The notes under the pieces were generated by a model. It did not search any database, was not told the origin of the DNA, and was given only the letters and a program-made list of their open reading frames with translations. A stretch of DNA of 64,000 nt from Choricystis sp. odSpoLacu1 (Eukaryota; Chlorophyta; Trebouxiophyceae): NCBI GenBank assembly GCA_958009055.1, contig OY253659.1, positions 124,001-188,000 on the forward strand, given 5' to 3'. A program made the position numbers and the translations under genes. Within the stretch, counting starts at the first letter, position 1; each line of letters starts with the position of its first letter. Positions 32,043 through 42,097 of this stretch are shown here, one piece after another.

Positions 32043-32988
32043 TCACCCCCCCGCCTTGAGCGTCGGCGCAGCGCCGCACGGCAGCACCCGCGCCAACAGC
32101 GCTCGCCACCCACTGCCTGCTCCTGTGCCCGCTGCAGTCACTCCAGCCACCCGCCGCCCTGTGCCGGCGGGGGCGACACCATCGCGCCCAGGCGGGGGTG
32201 GCACGGGCGGCTCACACACGTCGCCCGGCCGCACGGGCGCGGCCGTCGCTAACCACCGCGCCACCCGCTCTCGGGGGTCAAACCGGGACGACCCCCGCCC
32301 ACTGGCGTCGGACGACGCGTTGGCAGCGTCGAAGCGGGCCAAGGCGTCTCGAGTCAGAGAGGCTTGCGCGGTGGAGGCGGACGCCTCGCTCACACCCCCC
32401 GTGCTCGTGGTTTTGTGGGCCGTGGCAGCCCCAGCGACGGTTGTCGTGGCTTGCGCTGTGGACCGGTCGCCGCGCACGCCCACGCCCGAGCCTAAAGCGA
32501 CAGCGAGTGAGCCCAAGGGTGTTGCCGCCGCGCTCGCGTGCGGCGTGGTGGGCGCCGACGCGCGTGCCGCCGTCGTGCCGCCACCCGGGGGCCCGCCCTT
32601 CAATGCAGTGGCCGCCGCCCCCAGCCTGGCGGTGGTGGAGGTTGTGCGCCCCGCCGCGGGCGGCGGCGCGGGCGGGGGGGGGCGGCGGTGGTGTGGGTCC
32701 TCCGGTCGCAGGATCCGCTGACGCTGGCCGAGGCCGCGGTGGCAGAGCCGCATCACCACACTTCGTCCCGTTGGCGGGGGCGCGGGGCGCCCGCGTGACG
32801 GCGGCGCCCGTGCCCGGTCCACGCGGCGCGAGCGGCGATGGCGTGGGGCCGGCGCAGCCGCCTCCCGCGTCGGGTTCGCGGGGGGAGGCGGCGGGGGAGG
32901 AGGAGAGGTCCGACAGGTCGGGCGCAAAGCTGCGCAACCGGTCGGCCGGGGTGGGGCCGGGGGCGGGAGGGCGCGGCGGGCGGTCCAT
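32043..32988 (-). CDS. Low-complexity protein of unknown function, one apparent frameshift
   Basis: The start is the ATG at 32988 (MDRPPRPPAPGPTPADRL). The frame must skip one base in the G run 32674-32682; the corrected length is exactly 314 aa. The N-terminus has an acidic-hydrophobic patch, RSFAPDLSDLSSSPA, which could be a short linear motif. The middle is Ser/Thr/Ala-rich. The C-terminus is more structured: LTRDALARFDAANASSD, then SRFDPRERVARWLATAA and GWRALLARVLPCG. I do not recognise a family. Support for coding is frame continuity after the single correction and the composition of the tail. Confidence 0.45.
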
Positions 32989-33430
32989 TTGAGCAACAGG
33001 TCGGGCCGTCCCCTCGGGGAGGTGTGTGGCAAGGCCGGCGCGCCAGCACACCACTCCCACTCACAAGCGCGCGCGCGCTCTTGCGAGTGAGAGGGCGGGG
33101 CGCGGGGAGAGGGCCGTTGGGTGCCGGGGTATTGGAGGTGCGGATGGGGGGGGTGGCCCGAAACACCGCCCGACGAGAGAGTGAGTTTTTTGTTGTTGTT
33201 TGGGCGGCCTCGCCCACAATCCGACCCCCCCGATTTTTGGCGCTAGCGGCCCTCGGCGGCGGCTGGCCCGCGGGCGGCGCGCGCGCGCGCGTGTGCGTGA
33301 TAAAAAACACTGCCCCTTGCGCACCTCCTGACGCAAAAAAAAAGCCCCCCCCCCCCCCACAAAACACGCCGTCTTTGCCGGGTGCTCCCACGCCGACCCT
33401 GCCGACCCAACCCTTCCACTCACCACATCC
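32989..33430. other. Divergent intergenic region upstream of tafazzin
   Basis: 442 bp between divergent starts. It contains a C run at about 33347-33358 beside an A run and a short CG repeat near 33280. Promoter function is expected; no gene seen. Confidence 0.35.
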
Positions 33431-34357
33431 ATGGACGCCCTGGACGGCGTCGTGGACGCCGACCACCCCCTGCTGACGCCTCCCTGCGGCGCGGGCGTGC
33501 GGTCTGCCACGCTCGCGTCGGTCGCGGCGCTCTGCTCCTTCTGGCTCACGCGTGCCAACACGCTGACCATCCGCCGCGAGAGTGATGCTGGCGGTGGTGG
33601 TGGCAGCCACGTTGATGCATCATCATCCGATCCACCCTCCCTCAACCCACTCGCCGACGCGGTGACTCGCCCGCGCGCCGGGTGCGGCCTCCTGTCCGTC
33701 TCCAACCACACATCGACACTCGACGATCCGTCCCTCTTCGCAGGCGCCCTGCCTGTTGCTCACTTCGCCACCGACCACTTGACGGGAGGCGCCCGCTGGG
33801 CCCTCTGCGCGCGCGACGTGTGTTTCAAAAACGCCTTCCTCACCCGCTTCTTCCTGTCCGGCAAAACCCTGCCCGTGGACCGGGGCGCGGGCGCCGTCCA
33901 ACCCTCCACCCTGGCGGCGGGGGCTGCCCTGGCGGCCGGAGGGTGGGTGCACGTGTTCCCCGAGGGCAGGATTGGGTACAGTGGGACGCTGCTCCCCGTG
34001 CGGTGGGGTGTCGGTGCTCTCGTCTGCGAGTGCGTGTCTCGGGGCGCCCCTCCCCCCTCCATCCTGCCCTTCCACCACGCGGGCATGGGGGCCGTCATGC
34101 CGCGCGGGGCGCGGGTGCCGAGGGTGGGGCAGAGAGTGACGGTGACGGTGGGGGAGGAGATTGATGTGAGCGACCTTGCACGCGGCTGCTCTGCGCCTGA
34201 TCCAAGCCCCACGTGGGCCGCCATCGCGGCCAGGGTGGAGACCGCGTTGAAACGGCTGGAAGCGGCCTCACCTCCCAACCCGGACCAACGCACGGACGCG
34301 GATTTTGAAAAGGAGAGGCGGGTGGGGAGTGGGGGCGGGCGGCAGGACAGGATGTGA
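33431..34357 (+). CDS. TAZ: Tafazzin-like lysophospholipid acyltransferase
   Basis: Single exon, 308 aa, ATG at 33431. The acyltransferase block I is VSNHTSTLDDPSLFAG with the catalytic H-x4-D. Block II includes CARDVCFKNAFLTRFF and GKTLPVDRGAG, and block III is WVHVFPEGRIGYSG. IL-PFHHAGM follows. The NHxSxxDDP form of the motif is typical of tafazzin, which remodels mitochondrial cardiolipin by acyl transfer. One hydrophobic segment near residues 24-40 may anchor it to a membrane. The C-terminus is hydrophilic and variable. A plain 1-acyl-glycerol-phosphate acyltransferase is the less likely alternative. Confidence 0.85.
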   Translation: MDALDGVVDADHPLLTPPCGAGVRSATLASVAALCSFWLTRANTLTIRRESDAGGGGGSHVDASSSDPPSLNPLADAVTRPRAGCGLLSVSNHTSTLDDPSLFAGALPVAHFATDHLTGGARWALCARDVCFKNAFLTRFFLSGKTLPVDRGAGAVQPSTLAAGAALAAGGWVHVFPEGRIGYSGTLLPVRWGVGALVCECVSRGAPPPSILPFHHAGMGAVMPRGARVPRVGQRVTVTVGEEIDVSDLARGCSAPDPSPTWAAIAARVETALKRLEAASPPNPDQRTDADFEKERRVGSGGGRQDRM

Positions 34358-34503
34358 GAGACTGTTTATTTTCATGTTTCTCTGTAGTGTTGCTGCGTTG
34401 GGAGTGTATCATACTGACCTAGAGAGAGAGACAGGGCGCGTGCGTTTTGGTGTGCATCCTTTTGTTTTTCAAACGACTGTTGCTCAACACTCCCTCTCTC
34501 TCA

Positions 34504-37274
34504 TCACTCGTGGTGATTGCTGCCCACGCCATACGGTTCATACGGCTCCGTCAGCACCGCCCACATGACGGACACAACGAAAGCCATCACTTTCCAGGCA
34601 GCCCACGCAACCGGTAACCAAAACAGTGTTGTCTTTTCCGCGAAAGGCCGCAGGTTGATCCTCAGCCCCCGGTCCCGCGCCGCCTTGCGGGCGGCGTCGA
34701 AGATGGGGACGCCGGTGGCGGGTGGAGGGGTGGCGCCGTCCAGGCCGAGGGTGGCATTCAAAAAATCACTGGCCGCCAGCAGCGGACGCACCAACACCTC
34801 CACCTCCCCCCGCCCCACCGGCCGCCGCGCCCAGTCGCCTCGGTAGGCGGGCACAACGCCCGGCCTGGCGCGGCGCAGGGAGCCCGGGACGGGCTCGTCC
34901 AGGGCGGCGTCTGTGTCTCTGGTGGCTGCGTCGGCGGCGGTCGCGGCCGCACCACCATCGCCAGTCGCTGCCGCCCACTGGCGCGGCAGGGCGGCCGCGA
35001 CCGCGGCGCGGCAGGCGGCGACGTCGGGGTCGTCGGCGGACCGGCCCGTGGTTGGGCGGGTTGCCGCCGCTGCCTCCGCGGCGGCGAGGGCGGCACGCAC
35101 GCGCGCCGCCAGCGACGACGCGTCGGTTCCAAAAACCGGCGGAGGCGCGCCGCTGCTGCTGTCCCCACCGCCTCCCCGAGGCGTCGCCGCCCCGGGCGCC
35201 GCCCCCGCGGCCGCGGTCGCCGCCCACTCGGCGGCAGCGTCCGCCAGAAAGGGCCCCACGTCGGCCAGAGCGGCGGCATCAGCGGAAGAGGACGACGGTT
35301 GCGAAAGCGACGGCGCGCGCGGAAGGCGGACGCCACCCGCCACGGCGCCACCACCGGCAGCCGCGGCGGCGGCTTCGGCAGCTGTCAGCAGGTCGACGAG
35401 GCCTGGGGACGAGGACAGCACGTGCAGAATGTGTGTCAAGTCGGCAAGAGCAGCGGGCCCCGTGGCTGAGGCAGCGCGCGCCGCCACCAGCGACGCAAAC
35501 GGGCCCACCAACCCCGTCCACAACGGCGCGTACGCCAGGATGTGCGTCTCCCACGTGGCCACGTTGAAGGGGGGGGGTGGCGGGTGGTGGAAGCCGGCCG
35601 CGGTGGCGCCTCCTTCGCCCGCACTGGACGGACGGCGCGTCGCCAGCTCCCCAATCTCGCTGGCCAGGGAAGACAGGTGGGACCGCAGGCCCGACGGTGC
35701 GACAGGCCCCGTCCCGGACGGGGTGCCGGTGCCACTGCCGCCAGCGGGTGGTGGTGGGGGTGGCGCGCCCGCGGTCCAGGGCGCCGCCCCCGCCATCCAC
35801 ACATCCAAAATGGGCCCCAGCGACCTCCCAGGCGGCCACCCGGTCAACGCGCGGGACAGGAACCTGTACAACGACCGTCCATACGCTTGGGCGGGAGGGC
35901 TGGCGGCGGCGCCCAGGCGGGGCGGGGGCGGCGCGCGGCGCGCGGCGCGCGGCGGCGGCGGCGCGGCCGGCGGCAGCGGCGGCAGCCACGGCGCCAGCGC
36001 CAGGGCGGGCGCCGGGCCGCCGCCACCCGGGCGCAAGTCGGCGGTCACGTGCCACGTCAGCGTGACCAGGGCGGCGGCCGCCTCCTCCCCGGGCGGCTCA
36101 AACGGAAATGCGCGCAGCGGGCGGGAGGCGTCGGACGGGGGGAGCGCCCACCCTGAGCCGGTGTCCCAGCCGGTGGTGGGCGTCGCAGACCCGTTTGTCA
36201 GCGCACAAGGCTCGGGTTCGTCGGCATCGGTCAACCAGAACTCTGTGAGAATGGAGGCGAGCACACGGCCGCGCGCGGCGTCTCCACCCGAAGCCGTGGC
36301 GGAGCGCCCACCAGTGTTAAACACGCCCCCAATCCCTCCTCGTGCTCTTAAAGGCAGCACCGCCGCCCCCGTGCGCCCATCGTGCGGCAGGAAGGCGTCC
36401 AGCAGGTCGGCGACGAGGCGTTGGTATGGCCCACACCCGCGCCGCCGGCGCCTGCCCCCGCTCGCGCTGGTCGCCCGGCCCACGGCGCGCCCCAGGCCGG
36501 CCAGGGCGCCGTTGGGGGCTAGCAGGGATGTGAGGGAGGCCGGCTGGCCGGCGGCAGCGGTCGCGCCACCCGCTCCCCCGGGCGCCACGCTCGCCGCCCC
36601 CGCGCCACCGCCTCCCCCCGGCCCCGCCGCAAAGTACGCCGCCCACGCAACGTAGTACGTGAACACGTCCAGCAGCACGGGGGGCGGGCGGGAGGTGTCG
36701 GCCGCGCCCGCGGAGGCGAGGCGTGGGTATTGAGGCCAGGCCGCGAGCGCGGTCCGCCCCGACCGCGCGGCCAGCAGCAGCTGCGTCCTCGCGGGCAGCC
36801 GCTCCCTCGGAAACGCAAACAGGACGGCGCCCTCATCATCCGCCGCGCGGGCTGCTGTCAGCAGGGGGCCGGCCGGGTGGAGCAGGCGTAAAAGTGCAGC
36901 CGCGTGCCGCGCGGCACCCGGCGCCGCGGCCGCGGTCAGCCAGCAGGGGCCGTCAAAACCAAACACTTCGCGCAGCAGGGTGGGGAAGCAGGTCTCAAAA
37001 AAGCCGCGCAGGTTGTCCCTGGGGGAGAGTTGTGGGAGGGGTGGAAAGGAGGGTTAATGTGATTGTTTCAACGGGGTTCCACCAACCCCCTCTCCCTCCT
37101 CTCCTCCCTCTCACACCTGTTCACTTCCAGACAGCGCTCCACCGCGGCGCACGCTTGGTCCACCGGCCACCGGGGCGACTCCAGCACGGCGAGGAGGCCG
37201 GGAAACGAGTCCCACGACCGCGCGCCTGGCGGGGTAGCGGGTGGCGGGGGCGCGGTGGTGGGGGCGGCAGCCAT
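34504..37274 (-). CDS. SMPD4: SMPD4-like protein (neutral sphingomyelinase 3 family)
   Basis: Exons 37117-37274 and 34504-37018; 890 aa, close to human SMPD4. Local agreement with that family is seen at FPTLLREVFGFDG, VFTYYVAWAAYFA, YQRLVADLLDAFLPHDG, ILTEFWLTDADE, SLYRFLSRALTGWPPG with the following ILDVWM..APW, EVEVLVRPLLAASDFLN and the end LRINLRPFAEKTTLFWLP, which runs into C-terminal membrane helices. The family localises to ER, nuclear envelope and Golgi; its sphingomyelinase activity has been debated and no classical catalytic motif is visible. Long Ala/Pro/Gly inserts separate the conserved blocks. Confidence 0.78.
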
Positions 37275-37447
37275 TGTGTGTGTGGGGGTGGACCAGGGGC
37301 GTGCGTGCAGAAGAGAGGGGAGCGCGCGGGATGGACGCACCCGCGCGCCGACGATTCGGCAAACTCGCGTAATGTTTTTCGCGACGCGTTCTGCAATGTC
37401 GACGGTCCTTTTTTTTTTGCGTTGTCCGACCCGACCCACTCCTCGAA
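37275..37447. promoter_or_regulatory. Bidirectional promoter region, SMPD4/serine acetyltransferase
   Basis: 173 bp between divergent ATGs, with a T run near 37409-37418. No further element recognised. Confidence 0.4.
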
Positions 37448-38782
37448 ATGGCCTCAGACACCGACGGACCAGCCTCACCCCACGTGACGTCTACCCCTGT
37501 ACCTATCCCAGGCCGCGACGCCGCGTCGAGAGCGTCAGTCGCGGCTCGCGCCCCGCCCCCCCTCTCCGCCGCGCTGGACGCGCACGAGGGCGTGCCAGCG
37601 TGGACAGGCGACGACGGTGCTACTCTAACCAACCTGCGCATCGCCCCCGCGTCCCGGGACCTGGAGCCCGGGGGGTGGGTGGAGGGCGACCTGCGCGAGA
37701 CGCCGCCCGCGCCGTCCGCCTGGCGCTCCAGCCGGTTTGGCGACGCGTTGGACGAGGAGGAAGAGAGGAAAGCAGCACGCGGTGGTGGCACGGCCGCGTC
37801 GGCCGCGGTAGCGGTGGCCGACGCAACTGCACAAGAGTGCGACGGGCTGGTGGGGGGCGAGGCCGCGTGGTGGGCGGCCAGCAGTGGGTCGATCTACCCC
37901 GCGTTTGCGCCGGATGACGATGCCAATGCTGCAGACGCGGACGCGCTGTGGGCTGGCGTGCGTGCATCTGCGGTGGAGGCAGCGACAGAGCCGCTGCTGG
38001 CGGCACACATTGCCGCCACGATCGGCGATGCAGACGACCTGGCCGACGCCCTGGCGGCCGTCCTGGGCGCCCGCATGGAAGCGGGTGGCGCGGCGGAGCC
38101 CGGGTCTCAACCGTCCTTGCCCAGGCGCCGTGCTGTCGCAGCCGCGCTGGCAGCGACGGCAGCTGAGGACGTCGCTGCCGCCCACTGGCGCCGCCCCCCG
38201 CCCCGCCCCTCCTTGGCTGAGACTGTGCTGTTTCACGATGGCCTGCACGCCCTGTGCGCGCAGCGGGTGGCGGCTGCGGCGTGGGGGGCGGGGGACAAGT
38301 GGACCGCGCTCGCGTTGCAAGGTGAGAGAGAGCGAAGGAGGGGGTTGAAAGGGAAAAACAGTTGCGCGACGCAACAACAAAACTCACACTCACCCTTCCT
38401 CCCTCCCTCTCCCACAGCCCGCGTCTCCCAGGTGTTGGGCGCAGACTTGCACCCGGGAGCCCGCATCGCCCCGGGAGTCGTGCTCGTCCACCCTCTCGGC
38501 GTGGTGATCGGGGAGGCAGTGGTCGTCGGCCCCGCCTGCGTCGTGTGCGCGGGCGTCACCCTCGGCGGCACCGGCAAAGAGCGTGGCGACCGCCACCCCA
38601 AGCTGGGGGCGGGCGTCCAAGTCGGCGCCAACGCCACCATTTTGGGCAACATCAAGATTGGGGACGGCGCGCGCGTGGCTGCTGCCGCCCTGGTGCTGCG
38701 CCCCGTGCCGGCCGGAGGGTTAGCAGCCGGCTCGCCCGCGCGCGTGGTTGGGCTGGTGGATGAACTGGGGTGGGACTTGTAG
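37448..38782 (+). CDS. Serine O-acetyltransferase (cysteine biosynthesis)
   Basis: Exons 37448-38321 and 38418-38782; 412 aa. The N-terminal helical region contains SLAETVLFHDGLHALCAQRV. The C-terminal left-handed beta-helix reads VLGADLHPGARIAPGVVLVH, GVVIGEAVVVGPACVV, GVTLGGTGKERGDRHPKLG and ATILGNIKIGDGARV. The enzyme makes O-acetylserine from serine and acetyl-CoA. The active-site Asp (ADLHP), His (LVHPLG) and second His (DRHPKL) are all present; the usual LDHATG around the first His is changed to LVHPLG. The intron falls exactly between the helical and beta-helix domains. The N-terminal 100 residues are variable, with no clear targeting signal. Confidence 0.9.
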   Translation: MASDTDGPASPHVTSTPVPIPGRDAASRASVAARAPPPLSAALDAHEGVPAWTGDDGATLTNLRIAPASRDLEPGGWVEGDLRETPPAPSAWRSSRFGDALDEEEERKAARGGGTAASAAVAVADATAQECDGLVGGEAAWWAASSGSIYPAFAPDDDANAADADALWAGVRASAVEAATEPLLAAHIAATIGDADDLADALAAVLGARMEAGGAAEPGSQPSLPRRRAVAAALAATAAEDVAAAHWRRPPPRPSLAETVLFHDGLHALCAQRVAAAAWGAGDKWTALALQGERERRRGLKGKNSCATQQQNSHSPFLPPSPTARVSQVLGADLHPGARIAPGVVLVHPLGVVIGEAVVVGPACVVCAGVTLGGTGKERGDRHPKLGAGVQVGANATILGNIKIGDGARVAAAALVLRPVPAGGLAAGSPARVVGLVDELGWDL

Positions 38783-39034
38783 GAGCATGAGTTGTTTTGT
38801 TTTGAGAGGTGTAGACAAAAATGTTTTTTTTTAATCGTTTGTTCAACTGACGAACAAAAACGTTTTACATAGAGGGGTCGATTTGGTTAAGTAACATGGG
38901 ATGTGCGCGAGAAACACACACACACAAAAAGGGGTAGGTACAGCGTGAGCACACCCGGGAAAAAGGGAGTTGTGATGGGTTTATGGAAGAACGCTCCTAA
39001 CGACGAAAAGGCAAAAACCGCCCTGTCCTCATCA

Positions 39035-39911
39035 TCACTTGTGCGCAAACTCGGCCTGCACCGTCTTGGCCTTGTCAGCAACACCGTGCGCCACATCCAC
39101 AGCCTTGTCCTTGACATCGGCCGCGATCTCGCCCGCCTTGGAGCCCAGCTCCCCCGCCTTGGCGGCCGCGGCGTCGCCCACTTCTTTCGCTTTGGTGACC
39201 GCGGCGCCACCCACCTCCTTGGCGGTGGCCCCCAGCTCCGCGGCCTTGGCGCCCGCGGCTTCGCCCAGCTCGCGGGCGCGGGCGGACGCGTCGGCGGCGG
39301 CGGCTTTGCCCCCGGCCAGCGCTTTCTCGCCCGCTTCACGCGCCTTGGTGTAGGCTTCAGACGCGTAGTAGGTGGCGCGCTCGTGCAGGTAGGTGGCGCC
39401 GGCCTTGATGTTGGCGAGGAGGGCTGATGGGGAGGAAAAAAAGGGAAGGAAAGGGGTGGGTGATTGTTTGTTTGTTTTGTTTTGTGTTTCGCTCTCTCAA
39501 AAAAACGCACCCCCACTCACCCTTGATGCCTGTCGGCCCCGAGTTCCACACCGCGTGGTCGGCTTCATCCACCAGCACGAGGAGGCCGTTGTCGCCAAGC
39601 GCGAGCGTGACTTTGCCCTCGCCCTTGCCCTCGGTCTTGGACTCCCAGATGACTTTGCCGGTGTCGTCGACGCTGACCAGATTGTGGTCGCGCGTCACAA
39701 TGAATTTGGTGGCCACGCCGTCCACGCCCAGCGTGTCCCCATTGTGGGTCACAAACAGGACGCGCTCCCCAGTCCCACCCGAGGGAGGCTTCTGGTAGAC
39801 GACCGCGTTGCCGTCGGCCTGCATGACGAAGCGGGTCTTGCCGTCGGGGGAGACGAGCTGCTCGCCCGCGCGCAGGGCGGCGCCCTCGCCGAGCAGGTTG
39901 TGGGAGGCCAT
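39035..39911 (-). CDS. Bulb-type-lectin-like domain fused to LEA-like repeat tail (copy 1)
   Basis: Exons 39521-39911 and 39035-39423; 259 aa. Exon 1 (130 residues) is a beta-rich domain of the bulb-type (D-mannose-binding) lectin class: LVSPDGKTRFVMQADGNAVV, then NGDTLGVDGV and LALGDNGLLVLVDEADHAVW. The recurring D/N-G-N/L-x-V-V-Y pattern fits the class, though not all three QxDxNxVxY sites are intact. Exon 2 is almost wholly helical, with 11-residue-like Ala/Lys/Glu repeats (AKAAELGATAKEVGGAA, VKDKAVDVAHGVADKAK) resembling group-3 LEA proteins. The intron separates the two modules. There is no signal peptide, so it is probably intracellular. A related gene lies at 41364. Confidence 0.7.
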
Positions 39912-40442
39912 GGCGTGTGTGGAGTGTGTGGGGTTGTGGTGGAAGAAGGAGGGCTGTTTGTGCGTGGGTGGGAGGGTTGTGGGACGGCGGGTCAAGAGAG
40001 CGGGAGGTTGGGGACGAGGGTGTTTTTTGGGAGGGGTGCCGACGCGAGTGCGTGCTTCTGCATTGCCATCAGTCCCCGCGGCTCTCGGGCCCTTCCTGTG
40101 CTCCGCCGCCTCCCCCGCTAAGCGTGGTCGTCCTTGCTGTCATCCCGCGTCCATCGCGGGGCAGAGTGGACAGGGCGGCGGGGCTGGTGCGGGCGCGGAG
40201 GACGGTTTGCACGACCCGTCCACAAGGACGGCCGAATCAAGCGCACGCGCACCAACCCGTCTCCCCTCTGGCCAGCCACGCCGCGCCCCGCCACAGCGTG
40301 TTGATGCAGTGTTTGTCCACAGGCAGTTTTGGGGAAAAGGAGAGTTTGTGTGGGGTCGTGGGCTCACCTGTTGAAAAGAAAACGAGTTGTGAGGGACAAA
40401 AAAAAAAACGTCGTTCACAACTCGCCGACGTCTCAACAAGCC
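39912..40442. other. Divergent intergenic region between lectin/LEA copy 1 and an unknown gene
   Basis: 531 bp. The last 60 bp before 40443 are A-rich. No supported gene; promoters of both flanking genes are expected. Confidence 0.35.
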
Positions 40443-41237
40443 ATGCGGCCCCTGCGCCCCCCGCCCCGCCGCCCGGCTCCCACCTGGCTGTGGCGCGCAA
40501 CCTCCGACACACCTCCCCCTCCCCCGCCCCCCACCGCCCCACCCTCCCCCTCCCTCGTCCTGCACGGCCGCGCCGTCCTGGTCGCGCTGGCCGACGTCTT
40601 CTCCGGCGTCGGCCGAGACGCCCTGCACGGCCCCGGGTCCGACAAGTTCCTGTCCCGCGCCGCCGCCGCGTTGATGCAGTGGGACACGTTCACGAGCAGG
40701 GTGTGGACCGGGGACGCGGTAGACGTGGACAGGGAGTTGTTGTGGGCCATGCTGCGCCCGACCACCCCGGATTTAACCGACTTCTCGACCTTGGTCGAGT
40801 TTCACGAGGGCGTGGGTGAACTCGTGGAGACCGTGTTTGCCGCCATCGATGAGCGGAGTGGGAAAGTGGTCAGGCGGGAGGGTGATGGTGACGAAGTGTC
40901 GTCGTCGTCGCCCACCGCCGCACCCACCGACCCGTCCCCGCACCATGCCACGCTGCCGCCACCCGACACCGCGGGACTGGTGAAGACCGCCTCCCTGCTG
41001 GCGCGCGACCCGCGCACCCGGGACCGGGTCAAAGCTGCGCTGCGGAGCGCAGGAGGTGGCGGCGACCGCGGTGGCACGGCCGCGGGGGACGGTGGCGCGA
41101 TGCTGCTGTTGGCCGCCCTGGCGGAGGCGGGCGACTTGAGCAGTGGGGGTGGTAGGTGGGAGGGGGGGGCTGCCGTGGACGATGCTGCCGTGGCGGCCCT
41201 GCTGCTGCGCAAGTTGCAGGCGTTGGAGAGGAAGTGA
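40443..41237 (+). CDS. Protein of unknown function between the lectin/LEA genes
   Basis: Single exon, 264 aa, ATG at 40443. The N-terminus is Arg/Pro-rich without acidic residues (MRPLRPPPRRPAPTWLWRA), as in organellar presequences. A compact helical core follows: ALADVFSGVGRDALHGPGSD, AAAALMQWDTFTSRVWTGD and FHEGVGELVETVFAAIDERS. The C-terminal half has helices (AGLVKTASLLARD, MLLLAALAEAGDLS) joined by low-complexity linkers. I do not recognise the family. It ends only 126 bp before the lectin/LEA copy 2 coding region. Confidence 0.5.
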   Translation: MRPLRPPPRRPAPTWLWRATSDTPPPPPPPTAPPSPSLVLHGRAVLVALADVFSGVGRDALHGPGSDKFLSRAAAALMQWDTFTSRVWTGDAVDVDRELLWAMLRPTTPDLTDFSTLVEFHEGVGELVETVFAAIDERSGKVVRREGDGDEVSSSSPTAAPTDPSPHHATLPPPDTAGLVKTASLLARDPRTRDRVKAALRSAGGGGDRGGTAAGDGGAMLLLAALAEAGDLSSGGGRWEGGAAVDDAAVAALLLRKLQALERK

Positions 41238-41363
41238 GACAAGGAAAAGTTTTATGTTTTGTTTTGTTTTTAACACAGTTTTGCCCCAGGTTTTCTCTGC
41301 TTCCACACCGCACAAGCAGCACTTCTCGCTCTCTCTACATCACACACACACACACATCCAACC

Positions 41364-42097
41364 ATACAGCAAGGCCCGCGCGCCGTCAACGTGGAGCCGT
41401 ATCCCGAGGGAAAGCTGAGGCTGCGCCCCGGGGAGGAGTTGGCAGCCGGCGCCTCCCTGACGAGCGTGGACCGCAAGTCCAAGGCGGTGAGCTGCGTGCG
41501 TGTGTGTGGCGTTGTCTGTGTGTGGGTGCGGGTGGAAAGCGGCGTGCGGAAGAAAGGGTTCGCGATTGTGCTGTTTGGCTAGGCGCCCGCATGCCGTGCC
41601 CACCCCTCTACGAACACCCACCCTCCTCCCTCCCACAGGTCATCGACGGCGGCGCCCTCATCGTCTACACGCACGACTCCAAAGGCATTGAAAACATCGT
41701 TTTCCACACTCACACGACGGGCGGCGCCGTCCTGCGCTACGCACAGGACGGCGCTCTCACCCTGGTCGACGCTGACACCACCCCCCTCTGGTCCGCCCCC
41801 ACCGCCTCCAAAGGGCTGGGCGGCCCCGGCACCGTGGCCGTTGACGACGCGGGTGCGTTGTGTGTCACCGATTCGACGGGGGCCAACGTGTGGACGTCTG
41901 CTGGCGGCGCGTGGGCGCAGGCCAAGGCCAACGCAGCGGCTCTCGCCGACGTCGCCTCGCAGGCGGCCGCTGCTGCCCTGGACGCGGGCAAGGCGGCCGC
42001 CGCGGCGGCAGTCGGCGCGGGCAAGGCCGCCGTGGCGCGGGTCACCACTGCGCCCGGGGTGGGGGACGCGGTGGCGCAGGCCAAGGAGGGCGTGTGA
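41364..42097 (+). CDS. Bulb-type-lectin-like domain fused to short LEA-like tail (copy 2), start uncertain
   Basis: Coding exons reach from about 41364 to 41486 and from 41639 to 42097; about 193 aa. The domain parallels copy 1: GKLRLRPGEELAAGASLTSV, VIDGGALIVYTHDSKG, AVLRYAQDGALTLVDADTTP and VAVDDAGALCVTDSTGANVW. The tail, ALADVASQAAAAALDAGKAA and onward, is a shorter version of the LEA-like helix. No in-frame ATG exists upstream in the exon: an ATA at 41364-41366 lies in a context like that of other start codons here (ccaacc before it). Either a start codon was lost or misread, or a small upstream exon joins at the CAG at 41367-41369. Confidence 0.6.
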
